Positions 33,517-43,509 of a stretch of 64,000 nt of DNA are shown here, piece after piece; positions within the stretch are counted from its first letter, which is position 1; every line of letters starts with the position of its first letter. Origin of the DNA: Allohoeflea poritis (GTDB taxonomy: Bacteria; Pseudomonadota; Alphaproteobacteria; Rhizobiales; Rhizobiaceae); assembly GCF_027889715.1 (NCBI RefSeq), contig NZ_JAPJZH010000004.1, positions 62,001-126,000 of the forward strand, in the 5' to 3' direction. A program made the position numbers and the translations under genes. The notes beneath the pieces are model-generated. The model was given only the letters and a program-made list of their open reading frames with translations, made no database searches and was not told where the DNA came from.

Positions 33517-35124
33517 CTAGCCGAACCACCAGCGCTCGTAAGCGCGGGCGCCGTCCATTTCCCAGTTGGAAGCGATAAACTCGCCGTGCTTGACATTGTC
33601 GCGGCGGGCCATGGTGCGGTTGATGAAGAACGGAACGATCGTTCCACCATCGTCGCGGCACAGGAGCTGCATTTCCTTGTACATATCAGCCCGCTTGTCC
33701 TGGTCGAGTTCAGCCTTGGCGAGCAGCAGCAACTCGTTGAAGCGCTTGTTCTGCCAGTGGCTTTCGTTCCAGGCGGCATCGTCCTTGTAGGCGAGCGAGA
33801 ACATGACGTCCGGCGTCGGACGCGCACCCCACTGCACGAAGACGAAGGGCTTCACCAGCCAGACATTCGACCAGTAACCGTCATTCGGCTCGCGCACGAC
33901 ATCGATGTTGATGCCGGCCGCCTTGGCATGCTCGGCAAAAAGCACGCACATATCAACGGCGCCGCTCATCACGCTGTCGGCTGCCGACAGGCTGACATTG
34001 ATGTTGCCGAGACCGGATTTTTCCATGTGGAACTTGGCCTTGTCCGGGTCGTACTGACGCTGTTCCAGATCCGCCCAGTAGGGCAGCGACGGCGCGATCG
34101 GGTGGTCGTTGCCGATGCTGCCGTGGCCGAAGAGGATCTTCTCGATGATCTCTTCACGGTTGATCGCGTATTTCAGCGCCAGCCGGACGTCGAGATTGTC
34201 GAACGGCGCAACGTCGCAGAACATCGGCAGCGTCACATGCGAGCCGCTCGGCACATCATCGAAAGCGATACCAGGTGCACGCTTCAGAAGGCTGACGGTC
34301 TTCAGGTCGACGGTGGTGATCGCATCGATGTCACCGGTGATCAGAGCCGTCTGACGCGCATTGGGATCGTTCAGCACGAGCATGTGAACGGCGTCGAAAT
34401 AGGCACCGTCGCGGTGGAAGCCATCATGCCTGACCAGTTCGGTCCGCACACCGGGCTCATGGTTGACGATCTTGTACGGACCGGTGCCGTCACCGCTCTG
34501 CCAGTCAACATTGCCGTTGCCGTCGGACGGCAGGATCACAAGGTGATAGTCCGATACGAGGAACGGCAGGTCGGCATTGCCCGATGACAGCTTGATGACC
34601 ACCGTGTCGTCGCCGTCTGCAGAGATGTCTGTAACATCGGAGAGCAGGGCCTTGGCCGCCGAGGTCGTCTTTTCACCGCGGTGGAAGTTGAGCGAGTCGA
34701 CAACGTCCTGAGCAGTCATCGCCTTGCCGCTGTGGAAGGTCACGCCGGAGGCCAGTTTGAAGCGCCACTCGGACGCATCGGCCGAGGCTTCCCAGCTGGT
34801 TGCGATGTCGCCACCAAGTTCGTTGGTATTGGTGATCAGTGTCAGATAGCTGCGGCAGGCATGCGACAGCTGGATCATATACACGCTTTCCGTCGTGCCC
34901 GGATCCAGGCTGTCGGCGGTGTTGCCGTCATGCACGCCAACGCGGAACGTTCCGCCGCGTTGCGGTGTCTGCGCGGCGACATCCGTCGACCACAATGTCG
35001 AGGCCGCGGCAACCGTAGCGCCGGTCGCCAGCGCGCCTTCCATAAAGCCGCGACGGCTCAGGCGTTTTCTGCGCGCTGCCTCAATGATTTGTGCCAGAAG
35101 GGCATCGGTATCTCGATTACTCAT
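33517..35124 (-). CDS. Periplasmic peptide-binding protein, Tat-exported (SBP family 5)
   Basis: 535 residues from ATG 35124, chosen because GGGAG lies upstream; the open frame extends 44 codons further without a better site. A twin-arginine signal SRRGFMEGALATGA lies near residues 24-37 after a cytoplasmic stretch, so folded export is expected. The family 5 pattern follows: LDPGTTESVYMIQ near 75, NTNELGGDIATSWE near 100, and FDNLDVRLALKYAINREEI near 310. Convergent with the importer genes it most likely serves. Substrate (peptide, opine or other) not determinable. Confidence 0.92.
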   Translation of the reverse strand: MSNRDTDALLAQIIEAARRKRLSRRGFMEGALATGATVAAASTLWSTDVAAQTPQRGGTFRVGVHDGNTADSLDPGTTESVYMIQLSHACRSYLTLITNTNELGGDIATSWEASADASEWRFKLASGVTFHSGKAMTAQDVVDSLNFHRGEKTTSAAKALLSDVTDISADGDDTVVIKLSSGNADLPFLVSDYHLVILPSDGNGNVDWQSGDGTGPYKIVNHEPGVRTELVRHDGFHRDGAYFDAVHMLVLNDPNARQTALITGDIDAITTVDLKTVSLLKRAPGIAFDDVPSGSHVTLPMFCDVAPFDNLDVRLALKYAINREEIIEKILFGHGSIGNDHPIAPSLPYWADLEQRQYDPDKAKFHMEKSGLGNINVSLSAADSVMSGAVDMCVLFAEHAKAAGINIDVVREPNDGYWSNVWLVKPFVFVQWGARPTPDVMFSLAYKDDAAWNESHWQNKRFNELLLLAKAELDQDKRADMYKEMQLLCRDDGGTIVPFFINRTMARRDNVKHGEFIASNWEMDGARAYERWWFG

Positions 35125-35430
35125 AGTGTCTCCCGTTGAGTTTCGTCTTGCATTCGTTGTTATTCTTAACGCCAGCCTAGGCCAGCCTAACCTACAAACC
35201 GCGAAAATCCAGTGATTTTCGAATATCGACGTTAATGGACGCGAGAAGCGACACATTGCAGACGGCTCTGAAATATATGGATCAGCGGCCCCGGGGCGGC
35301 AACAAGACGCCGCTTACGGATCATTCAGGTGTCGAACCGCATCGGCGGCGGATGTCCGGAGCGCACATTCCGCGCTAGAGCGAGTTATGATTAGGTTGAC
35401 GCATTTGACCGTAGCGATTTTGGTCTCTGG
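35125..35430. other. Intergenic, upstream of binding protein gene and downstream of cyclase gene
   Basis: About 300 bases holding the promoter of the binding protein gene. No ORF or clear stem-loop seen. Confidence 0.5.
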
Positions 35431-36393
35431 CTAGGCGCGGGCGTGTATGCGGCGGACGACTTCGGCGACGATCAGAGCGCCGGCCGGCCACACGACCCAG
35501 AGTGTTCCGGACCAGGAAAACAGGTTGATCAGGGCAAGCGCCGCGACCAAAACCGCAAGCCGCGCCACATAGACTCCATATCGTCCACCGGCAAACAAAG
35601 GCGCCGCCTCGATGCCGATCAAGGCCAGCATGACGACACCCGGCCACTGGGCCCAGAAGCCGCCGCCAGTCGCCAGGTCGATCGCCAGCAGTCCGATCCA
35701 GACAATACCCAGTGTCTTGGCATGGCGCATGACCCGGCCGCGCAGCTCGCCGGTGTCGGCGTTTTCCTTGTGCTCGGCTTCGCGATGCGGCCGTTTCGGC
35801 GTGTCCGGCCTTGCCTCATGCGCCGGGCCATGGCCGTGCCGACCGAAGCGGCCGGATTGTCTTTCGTCGGCAAAGGATACGCAGTAGACGGGCACGTCCT
35901 CGGAGAAATTCTTGGGGCGCCGCTCGCCCAGATACTGAAAACCGACGGACAGTTTGGAGTGCACCTGGTCATAGACCTGTTGCGACACGAGCACGCCGCC
36001 CGGTTCGGCCATCGCTTCAAGCCGCGCCGCCAGATTGACGCCCTCGCCGAGCAGGTCATCGCCATCCACCATGACGTCGCCGAGGTGGACACCGATACGA
36101 AAACGCAGGCCCGACGCATTGTCGTCCGCGCCGAGTTCGCGCTGCACTTCGATGGCGCATTGCACAGCCTCGACAACGGAGGGAAATTCGGCGATCAGGC
36201 CGTCACCGGCCGTATTGGCGATGCGGCCGTTGTGACGGTCGATGAATCTGGAAAAAATCCCGCGTGCCGCGCGCAGCGAAGAAAGCGTGCCGACTTCGTC
36301 AGCGTCCATGGCGCTGGCATAGCCGGCCGCGTCCGCCGCAAGGATCGTCGTCAGCTTGCGTTCAATCCTGGGACCGGTCGCGGTCATCGTCAC
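35431..36393 (-). CDS. Class III adenylate/guanylate cyclase with C-terminal membrane domain
   Basis: 320 residues. The cyclase homology domain is N-terminal: RKLTTILAADAAGYASAMDADE contains the first metal Asp, NTAGDGLIAEFPSVVEA the second, and GVHLGDVMVDGDDLLGEGVNLAARLEAMAEPGGVLVS the purine and ribose contacts. The linker near 180-225 is charged. The C-terminal 95 residues contain three to four hydrophobic helices (VWIGLLAIDLATGGGFW, VVMLALIGIEAAPLF, LAVLVAALALINLF), so the cyclase is anchored by its C-terminus. Stands alone. It makes cAMP or cGMP for regulation. Confidence 0.88.
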   Translation of the reverse strand: MTMTATGPRIERKLTTILAADAAGYASAMDADEVGTLSSLRAARGIFSRFIDRHNGRIANTAGDGLIAEFPSVVEAVQCAIEVQRELGADDNASGLRFRIGVHLGDVMVDGDDLLGEGVNLAARLEAMAEPGGVLVSQQVYDQVHSKLSVGFQYLGERRPKNFSEDVPVYCVSFADERQSGRFGRHGHGPAHEARPDTPKRPHREAEHKENADTGELRGRVMRHAKTLGIVWIGLLAIDLATGGGFWAQWPGVVMLALIGIEAAPLFAGGRYGVYVARLAVLVAALALINLFSWSGTLWVVWPAGALIVAEVVRRIHARA

Positions 36394-36651
36394 ACCCCCT
36401 GCTCAAGCACAGGACCACCAGACTTAGCCTGCGCGGAAAATATAAGAATTCAGCGCGGCGAATAAAAGATGACAAGCGACCAAGAAACGCTTCAAGCGGC
36501 GGCCATTTCAGTATTCAGTATAGGTAAACAGCAGATATAGCCCTCACAACTCCAATCCCGGCAAAGCAGCTGGCGGATAGGTTGTGAAGAAACTCACACT
36601 CCCGTAATCTGATATAGACTACAATCGCGGTGACGATTGTCAGGAGCACAC

Positions 36652-38826
36652 ATGGCCATTTTTCTTATCAGTGCGTGTGTATCGACGTTAATATTCCTCT
36701 GGATAATATTCGTCGTCACCTTTGTCATGAGAGGACGAGGATCAGACGGGATATCCTATGACCTTCAAGGGATAGCCGAATTCTGGTTCAGGCCTCTTTG
36801 GTTCGCAATTTTTGTAAGTATGGCTTTGATATTAATTGGCATGGTGTTGGTCGGCACCGTATTGGTTTTGATCACTCCATGGACGAACCCCTTACACCAG
36901 GCAGCAGACTGGCTGACGAGTCCGGAAATTGGTAAAGTCCTCTTGGGCTTCATCTTTGGATTAATTTTTTCGACATGGCTGACGCGTCTTTATGTGACGC
37001 ACCCCGAATTCCTAAGCCTTCAGCAGAAGGCTGAGGCTATTATGTTAATCATAATATTTGTAGTCGGGACGACTCCATCTGCATTGTTTGACTTGCTGCG
37101 AGGCGCGTCCGTCGACACCGGCGTCGTCAAATTGCAGTTGGCCAATATTGACGGTCGCGATGTGTCCGATGACGAGAAGGGCGACAAGCAGAGGCTACTC
37201 AATCCTCCGCCGAGCAATCGCCAGATCAATGAAGAATCTGCTTCTTCAGGTCTTTTTCTACTCAAAGCGATTCCAGGATTCATCAACCTCGATAATCAAT
37301 ACATCAGAGCGTATGACGCAGACAAAGGAAAAAGATGGGATTCACATAAAGTCGGAACTAATCATTTTGTAGAAGAAGAAGGTGGAGAAACCACCGGACT
37401 TCTTGCCATTTTCCGCTGTATGAATGATCTGGAACAAGACAGTGATCACAACCACAAAGTGGAGCAATTCGCGGCTGAAATCGCAACGCCCCTTCACGGC
37501 GCACTTAGACAATCTCAGTTCAATATAAAGAAAAACCGAAGCAAAGACGGGCCTTCAGAAAACCTTACAGACACCGGTGACGAAAACACCTGGAATGTTT
37601 CGCCCGAAATTGAAGCGGAGCTTCTGTCCGCCTTCGTTAATGTCGCGCGTCACGCGTCGCGTTACGCCGAAACGCTCGATCCTAACCCGATGGAATCCGC
37701 CGTACTCTGTGTTGAACTGCGGAAAATGCTTAACAAAATAAAACCTGCGGGGAGAGATGTGAATGGTCTCCCGGTAATTTACGACTGGTCGACACTGGAG
37801 GAATTCAAAAACGCACTTTCCATCAACGGACTTGATGGGTCGTTTGGGGCCAGACCATATTACCCAATAGCATTGGCTGCACTGCTGGCCATGAACCGCC
37901 AAGAGTTGGCTGCGATATCTTTTCTGGATCGCTGGATTGATGGCGTTCTTGAAATCAGAATTTCCAACAGATCCGGACGGATTCCGTCAGGCAACATTCC
38001 TCAATCGCACGAAATCAGCTTCTGGCATCTTTTGCGCATAGCCGGGGTTAAGGCAGTTATATTCGACGCTTATGTCAATCGCCAATCACATCAGGTACCG
38101 ACAATTGTCCTAGATCATACACTCGGCAATCTGGAATCTTACATTGATTTGTTGGAGTCCATTCCTGACGTTCAAACCAACAAAAAAAACAAGAAATTTT
38201 TTCCGATATTCAGATTTCCAGGAACCGGATTGACCTTGATGAAGTCTGAGTTCTTAGTCGACTTGTGGCCGTTTCCGCAAAGAACCTGCCCGGTCGATGA
38301 GGAGGACGAGAAAGGCATTATGAGGGACATACTCAAGCTTCGCTTCCTTGCTGCCCGAATCAGTATGAAATCCTCCTACGTGGATCACGCCGTTAAGCAT
38401 AACAATTACAAACAATCCCACTACATGCATGTACGAAGCCACATCTCAGAGCTCGTGAACCTCGACTACTCCTGTTTCATAATGCTCTTCGACAAATTGG
38501 GGCATTCCGATCCGAAATCATTTACCAAAACATATATGGCCAAAGTGTTGTATCTATTTGCTCAGGTGCAGATAGTTAATATCAGAAAAAGACCGGACAT
38601 CGGAGAATCATACAAAGGCTGGGCCAAGAACCAGGCAACACTCGCTCGCAATGCGCTAAAGTACGCGCTGGTCCTTACCGAGCAAACAGAAGATTCGCTC
38701 CCCAAGGTAGATAGCGGGGTCCTGACCTTCAAAGAACGCTCTAAGGCGCAAAATGACCAGCAATTTCGTAAAAACGTCCTGAGCCTTGCCAACGAACTGG
38801 ACGGATGGCTCAAAACACTTGACTAG
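36652..38826 (+). CDS. Large membrane protein of unknown function
   Basis: 724 residues from ATG 36652 after CAGGAG; an in-frame ATG 15 bases earlier is less likely. Four hydrophobic helices occupy the first 150 residues (IFLISACVSTLIFLWIIFVV, LWFAIFVSMALILIGMVLVG, KVLLGFIFGLIFSTWL, IMLIIIFVVGTT). A long soluble helical domain then runs from about 180 to 724, with no motif I recognise. It has lower GC than the flanking genes and no operon partner. Could be a sensor or an anti-phage membrane protein; no evidence decides this. Confidence 0.75.
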   Translation: MAIFLISACVSTLIFLWIIFVVTFVMRGRGSDGISYDLQGIAEFWFRPLWFAIFVSMALILIGMVLVGTVLVLITPWTNPLHQAADWLTSPEIGKVLLGFIFGLIFSTWLTRLYVTHPEFLSLQQKAEAIMLIIIFVVGTTPSALFDLLRGASVDTGVVKLQLANIDGRDVSDDEKGDKQRLLNPPPSNRQINEESASSGLFLLKAIPGFINLDNQYIRAYDADKGKRWDSHKVGTNHFVEEEGGETTGLLAIFRCMNDLEQDSDHNHKVEQFAAEIATPLHGALRQSQFNIKKNRSKDGPSENLTDTGDENTWNVSPEIEAELLSAFVNVARHASRYAETLDPNPMESAVLCVELRKMLNKIKPAGRDVNGLPVIYDWSTLEEFKNALSINGLDGSFGARPYYPIALAALLAMNRQELAAISFLDRWIDGVLEIRISNRSGRIPSGNIPQSHEISFWHLLRIAGVKAVIFDAYVNRQSHQVPTIVLDHTLGNLESYIDLLESIPDVQTNKKNKKFFPIFRFPGTGLTLMKSEFLVDLWPFPQRTCPVDEEDEKGIMRDILKLRFLAARISMKSSYVDHAVKHNNYKQSHYMHVRSHISELVNLDYSCFIMLFDKLGHSDPKSFTKTYMAKVLYLFAQVQIVNIRKRPDIGESYKGWAKNQATLARNALKYALVLTEQTEDSLPKVDSGVLTFKERSKAQNDQQFRKNVLSLANELDGWLKTLD

Positions 38827-39236
38827 GTGAATGCGCGTGACAACTCGTACGAGATCGTGTCTAACTCATTCACGCTTGCAAAATACACAAAATATCGATC
38901 GGACGGTGCCGCACAGACCAAAAAACTGGCCAATTTAGGGGAGCAACAACTCCGGTGCAGATGCTAAAGCTATCTGGACGTTTACCGCCCATAACAATGC
39001 CGCAGCTAACACAAATCTAAAGAACTTCATCTCATTCTCCATCCACATCCATCAATCACCGATATGGCAATTTTTCAACAGCTTCGACGTTACAGTCTTT
39101 GTTCTGAACGGCTGATGAATGGACCGGCACTTTTCACATAACAATAATATACGCCAATCCGTAGTAACTATCAATGGCACAAACGCATCAGTTGCAGAGG
39201 TCTTGCAATCAGATTCGGTGACATTTCGAAGTTGTT
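38827..39236. other. Intergenic, no gene seen
   Basis: Low-complexity AT-rich stretch after the membrane protein gene and beyond the stop of the GGDEF-EAL gene. No terminator with a good stem was found. Confidence 0.45.
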
Positions 39237-41708
39237 CTACAACCGACTTTTGCCAATGCAGGCATCCGCGAAGAACCGGGCGTTGATCTCGTCGATCGGA
39301 CGCGCCGGACTGACGAGGAAGCCCTGCATTTCCGTATAGCCGGCGGCCTTGACCTGATCGCGCTGGGTTTCCGTCTCCACACCTTCCGCGGTCGCCATCA
39401 TGCCGAGATTCTGGCTGAGGCTGGCAACGGCCCTGACGATCACATCGGCCTCATCCTGATTGGAAAGGTCGTTGATGAAGGAGCGGTCGATCTTGATCTT
39501 GTCGAAAGGAAAGCTGCGCAGATAGCTTAGCGACGAATAGCCGGTGCCGAAATCATCCATGGCGATGCGTACGCCCATGTCCCGCAGGGCATGCAGCGTG
39601 TGCAGCGTCGATTCATTGTGCTGCAGCAGCACATGCTCGGTGATTTCCAGCTCCAGCCGATGCGGCGCGATACGCGAACGGGCAAGGGCACCGAACACGG
39701 AATTGACCAGGTTCTCGCTGCGGAACTGGGCCGGCGACAGATTGACCGCGACCTTGGTGTGCGACGGCCAACGGGTCGCATCCATGCAGGCCTGGTTGAT
39801 CACCCACTCACCCAGCGGAATGATCAGTCCGATTTCCTCGGCAACGGGGATGAACTCGGCCGGCGAGACATTGCCGCGCAGCGGGTGGTGCCAGCGCAGA
39901 AGCGCCTCGAAGCCGGTCACTTCGTCGGATTCGAGGCTGATCAGCGGCTGATAGTGCAGCTCGAATTCGCTCGCCTTGAAGGCACGGCGCAGGTCGAGTT
40001 CCAGATTGCGCCGCGTCTGCATGCGCGCATCCATCTCCGCTTCGAAAAAGCGGTATATGCCGCGACCGTCATTCTTGGCGCGGTACAGCGCCATGTCGGC
40101 ATTCTTGATGAGCTGATCGGGATCGCGTCCGTCCGAAGGCGCGACGGCGATGCCGACACTGGCGCCGATCACCACCTGGTGATTGTCGAGATCGAAGGGC
40201 TCCGACAGGACCTCGCAGATCCGTTGCGCCGTCGCGGTCGCCGCGTTCGGCTGATCCGGGGAAACCTGAAGGATTGCGAATTCGTCACCGCCGAGGCGCG
40301 CGATGGTGTCCGACTGGCGCACGCAGCCGCGCAGACGCTCGGCAACCGCCTGAAGCAGCTTGTCGCCCATGGGATGGCCGATCGTGTCGTTGACATTCTT
40401 GAAGCGGTCAAGATCCAGACACATGATCGCGAAGTTCCTGTTGCGGCCCCGCGCGGTGAGCGCAGCCTCGACTCGCTCGCGCAGGAAGGTCCGGTTCGGC
40501 AGGTTGGTCAGCTCGTCATGGTGCGCCATATGCGCCAGACGCGCCTGAATGCGCTGCAGTTCGGTCGTGTCCTCGTGGGTCGATACCCAACCGCCACCGG
40601 GCATCGGCTGGTGTGCGATGGCGACGGTGCGGTCATCCGACAATGTCTGGATCTTCACCAGCGCCTCGCCCGCATCGATGATCTTGTTCCAGCCCTCAAG
40701 ATGTTTTTCGGGATCGATCCCGGCATAGTCGCCGCGCTCGATCCGGAAGCGGATCACATCATCGAACAGGGTACCCGGTTCGGCGAAGCGTTCCGGCATG
40801 TCGTAAAGTTCCAGATAGCGTTTGTTGCAGACCAGGAGCCGGCGGTCCTTGTCGAACATGCACAGGCCCTGAGACATGTTGTCGAGCGCGGCGTTGAAAC
40901 GCCTGTTCTGCTCGGTCAATTCCTCGTCGCGCTTCAGCAAGGCCTCTTCGCTTCGCCTGCTTTCGGTCATGTCGGTATAGGTCGTCACCATGCCGCCGCC
41001 CGGAATCGGCGTGCCATGGATATCGATGACCGTCCCATCGGGACGAACCCGCTCGAAACGGTGGGGCTGGAACTGCCGTGCAAGTTCGACGCGCGTGCTT
41101 ACCTGTTCCTCGATGTCCCCTTCGCCATATTCACCGCGTTCGGCATTGAAACGTATGAAGTCCTCAAACGTGCCGGCTTTGTTGCGGAAGTCCTCGGGAA
41201 ACTCCAGCAGATTGATACATCTGCTGTTAAAGGCAACGAGATCCAGATTGCCGTCGAACATGCTGATGCCCTGGTCAATGGTCTCTATGATGACATTGAG
41301 CTGGTCCGACTTGCGGTCAGCTGCTTCCTTCTGCTTGTGCAGTTCGGTCATGTCGACATGAATGCTGATCGTGGATCCGTCCGCAGTGCGCTTTTCCGAA
41401 GATCGCAGAACGCGGCCGTCGGCAAGGCGATGCTCAAACGGCTCTTCCGGATTGCGGCGGCGGGCCATGCGCCGCTCGATCCACTCTTCGTCCCGGCCCA
41501 TCATCGCACTCGGGCTTTCGTTTATGAAAACCTCGAGCAGTTCCCGGTACGTCATGCCCAGCTTCAGCTTGTGCCCGCATCCGGGAAAGAACCACTGTTT
41601 AAAAAGCGAGTTGCAGACCACAATGCGATCCTGAGAGTCGCACATCAAAAAACCGGCCGGTATGCTCTCGACAATATCCGTTAAACGGCATTCAAGCGGC
41701 GAATCCAT
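39237..41708 (-). CDS. PAS-GGDEF-EAL cyclic-di-GMP protein
   Basis: 823 residues. Three PAS-type sensor regions occupy 1-390 (ESIPAGFLMCDSQDRIVVCN, DQGISMFDGNLDLVAFN, DNMSQGLCMFDKDRRLLVCN mark their starts). The GGDEF domain has intact RLGGDEFAIL near 475 and HDELTNLPNRT near 395. The EAL domain has EALLRWHHP near 597 and MDDFGTGYSSL near 718. All catalytic signatures are present, so it may both make and degrade cyclic di-GMP. No membrane segment; it probably senses a cytoplasmic signal. Single gene. Confidence 0.95.
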   Translation of the reverse strand: MDSPLECRLTDIVESIPAGFLMCDSQDRIVVCNSLFKQWFFPGCGHKLKLGMTYRELLEVFINESPSAMMGRDEEWIERRMARRRNPEEPFEHRLADGRVLRSSEKRTADGSTISIHVDMTELHKQKEAADRKSDQLNVIIETIDQGISMFDGNLDLVAFNSRCINLLEFPEDFRNKAGTFEDFIRFNAERGEYGEGDIEEQVSTRVELARQFQPHRFERVRPDGTVIDIHGTPIPGGGMVTTYTDMTESRRSEEALLKRDEELTEQNRRFNAALDNMSQGLCMFDKDRRLLVCNKRYLELYDMPERFAEPGTLFDDVIRFRIERGDYAGIDPEKHLEGWNKIIDAGEALVKIQTLSDDRTVAIAHQPMPGGGWVSTHEDTTELQRIQARLAHMAHHDELTNLPNRTFLRERVEAALTARGRNRNFAIMCLDLDRFKNVNDTIGHPMGDKLLQAVAERLRGCVRQSDTIARLGGDEFAILQVSPDQPNAATATAQRICEVLSEPFDLDNHQVVIGASVGIAVAPSDGRDPDQLIKNADMALYRAKNDGRGIYRFFEAEMDARMQTRRNLELDLRRAFKASEFELHYQPLISLESDEVTGFEALLRWHHPLRGNVSPAEFIPVAEEIGLIIPLGEWVINQACMDATRWPSHTKVAVNLSPAQFRSENLVNSVFGALARSRIAPHRLELEITEHVLLQHNESTLHTLHALRDMGVRIAMDDFGTGYSSLSYLRSFPFDKIKIDRSFINDLSNQDEADVIVRAVASLSQNLGMMATAEGVETETQRDQVKAAGYTEMQGFLVSPARPIDEINARFFADACIGKSRL

Positions 41709-42177
41709 AAAGATTCTCCTCTTTGCCCAATCTTAAACCCACACATGATCCGGACCCTGCGCGCGGCCATCATGCCGCATCGCCGAAGAGGTTCCCCACC
41801 CTGCCGGCAACCGAATGCAAAAAACGCAGAAAGCCTAACAGCGGAGTGCTGCGATTTGGTTGAAGCTTTTGGTAAACAGAAGGTTATCGCGGATGTGCAT
41901 CGTTACAAATCCGGCATAGGCGGTATAAAGCCGTTGTTGTGGAGCTGATCATGCGCGTACAGTAACTTTTGAAACCGGTTGCAAACCAAATCAGGCTCTG
42001 GGAAATTGCCTTTGGGGGCGGCGACCTCGGAAAGAGGAAGCGAAATTTCAGCAGCGCCTACTTTATATATTTATATCACGAGAACATTATTCTCAGGCGC
42101 GATGGAAGGTCCTTCTTCGGAAGGGCCTTCTGTGCTTTGTGCCGAGACTGTCCGATGCGGCGGCCGCCGCATCGCGG
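41709..42177. other. Intergenic with a strong hairpin
   Basis: No gene. GAAGGTCCTTC (42105-42115), TTCG loop, GAAGGGCCTTC (42120-42130) forms a stable UUCG hairpin, and a second small stem GAGAA/TTCTC lies before it. It is downstream of the quinone oxidoreductase gene and may end the catabolic operon, although the T-run is weak. Confidence 0.55.
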
Positions 42178-43152
42178 CTACGGCATGATGATCGTCGACC
42201 CGGTCGTTTCGCCGGCTTCGAAAGCCCTGTGCACATCGACAATCTCGGCGAGCGGACGGCGCTGGCTTATCTCGGCCTTGAGCACACCGGCGGCAACCAG
42301 TTCGAATACCCTGGACGCGGAATGAACGAGATCCTCGCGCGCCGACACATAATTGGCGAGCGTCGGGCGGCAGAAATAGAGCGAACCCTTATGCTGCAGC
42401 AGGCTTGGCGGGACCGGCGGCGCCTCGCCCGTCGTCGAGCCGAAGGACATGAAATAGCCGCGCGGCGCCAAAGAATCGATCGATGCCTCGAATGTCGCCT
42501 TGCCGACGGAATCGAAGACAACGCTCACCCCTTTGCCGTCGGTGAGCTCGTGCACGCGTCCGGCAATGTCCTCGCTCTTGCGGTCGATCGCGTCGGCATA
42601 GCCGTTCTCCACAGCATGACGGACATTGTCCGCTCCCGAAGTCACTCCGATCATGCGGGCGCCGATGTGCCGGCCCCACTGACCGGCCAGATGGCCGACG
42701 CCGCCCGACGCGGCGTAAAACAGAACATCCTCGCCCCCCTTTACTGGATAGGCGCGGCACATCAGATATTCGACAGTCATGCCCTTCATCAGCACCGCGG
42801 CAGCAGTGGCATCGTCTATGCCGTCGGGAATCTTGATCAACCTTGCCGCCGGAACGTTGCGGTGCCTTGCATAGGCGCCGAGCACCGGACCGTAGACCAC
42901 GCGATCGCCGGGCGCGACGTCGGACACGCCGTCGCCGACATGCAGCACCACTCCCGCCGCCTCCAGCCCGAGCCCGGACGGCAAGGCGAGCGGATAGTGG
43001 CCTGAGCGCTGATAGACGTCCATGTAGTTGAGCCCGATGGCGGTCTGCTCGATCTGGGCCTCGCCCGGGCCGGGCGATCCGACCTCGACCTCGGCGATCT
43101 GCATGACCTCTGCCGGCCCCTGCTCGTTAATGACGACTGATGTGGTTTTCAT
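42178..43152 (-). CDS. NADPH:quinone oxidoreductase family protein
   Basis: 324 residues from ATG 43152 after GGAGA; the open frame continues upstream without a better site. MDR-type fold: N-terminal catalytic domain with LGLEAAGVV near 65 and no zinc ligands, then a Rossmann domain with LFYAASGGVGHLAGQWGRHIGARMIGV near 145-171 for NADPH. Last gene of the minus-strand operon from 49211. It reduces quinones or activated enones and may act on a pathway intermediate. Confidence 0.88.
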   Translation of the reverse strand: MKTTSVVINEQGPAEVMQIAEVEVGSPGPGEAQIEQTAIGLNYMDVYQRSGHYPLALPSGLGLEAAGVVLHVGDGVSDVAPGDRVVYGPVLGAYARHRNVPAARLIKIPDGIDDATAAAVLMKGMTVEYLMCRAYPVKGGEDVLFYAASGGVGHLAGQWGRHIGARMIGVTSGADNVRHAVENGYADAIDRKSEDIAGRVHELTDGKGVSVVFDSVGKATFEASIDSLAPRGYFMSFGSTTGEAPPVPPSLLQHKGSLYFCRPTLANYVSAREDLVHSASRVFELVAAGVLKAEISQRRPLAEIVDVHRAFEAGETTGSTIIMP

Positions 43153-43180
43153 CTCGATCTCCAAAAAATGCACTTGCCGC

Positions 43181-43483
43181 TTATGCCGTGGCGTCACCGC
43201 CATCGACCAGAATGAGTTCGACCTCGCCGGCCCCGTCGCGGCGGTGCGCGGAAGCCGCCTTGTAGGCGTCGGATCGCCAGCAGGCCTCCGCATCGTCGAG
43301 CGAAGGAAATTCTATGACGACGAAGCGGTGAAATTTGTCGGGACCCTCCAGAATGCGGAAATCGCCGCCCCGCGCCAGGACCCGGCCGCCAAATCCGGCG
43401 ATGATCGCCGGCACCTCGTCGGTGTAACGCTTGTAGGCAACCGGGTCGTTGATCTTCGAACGGGCAACCCAATAGGCAGGCAT
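43181..43483 (-). CDS. DUF1330 family protein
   Basis: 100 residues from ATG 43483, preceded by AAGGAGGA. Pattern of the dimeric alpha-beta barrel DUF1330 family: MPAYWVARSKINDPVAYKRY near 1-20, GRVLARGGDF near 34, and VVIEFPSLDDAEACWRSDAY near 54-73. The function of the family is not known. In the catabolic operon between the TRAP membrane protein and the oxidoreductase. Confidence 0.88.
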   Translation of the reverse strand: MPAYWVARSKINDPVAYKRYTDEVPAIIAGFGGRVLARGGDFRILEGPDKFHRFVVIEFPSLDDAEACWRSDAYKAASAHRRDGAGEVELILVDGGDATA

Positions 43484-43509
43484 GTGCGGCTCCTCCTTGC
43501 TGCGTCGGA

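Noticed and set aside
33586-34587. 333-codon frame on the plus strand
   Set aside because: Antisense to the peptide-binding protein gene, with no coding signature.
39591-41684. 697-codon frame on the plus strand
   Set aside because: Antisense shadow of the GGDEF-EAL gene, caused by GC-rich codon structure; no domain pattern.
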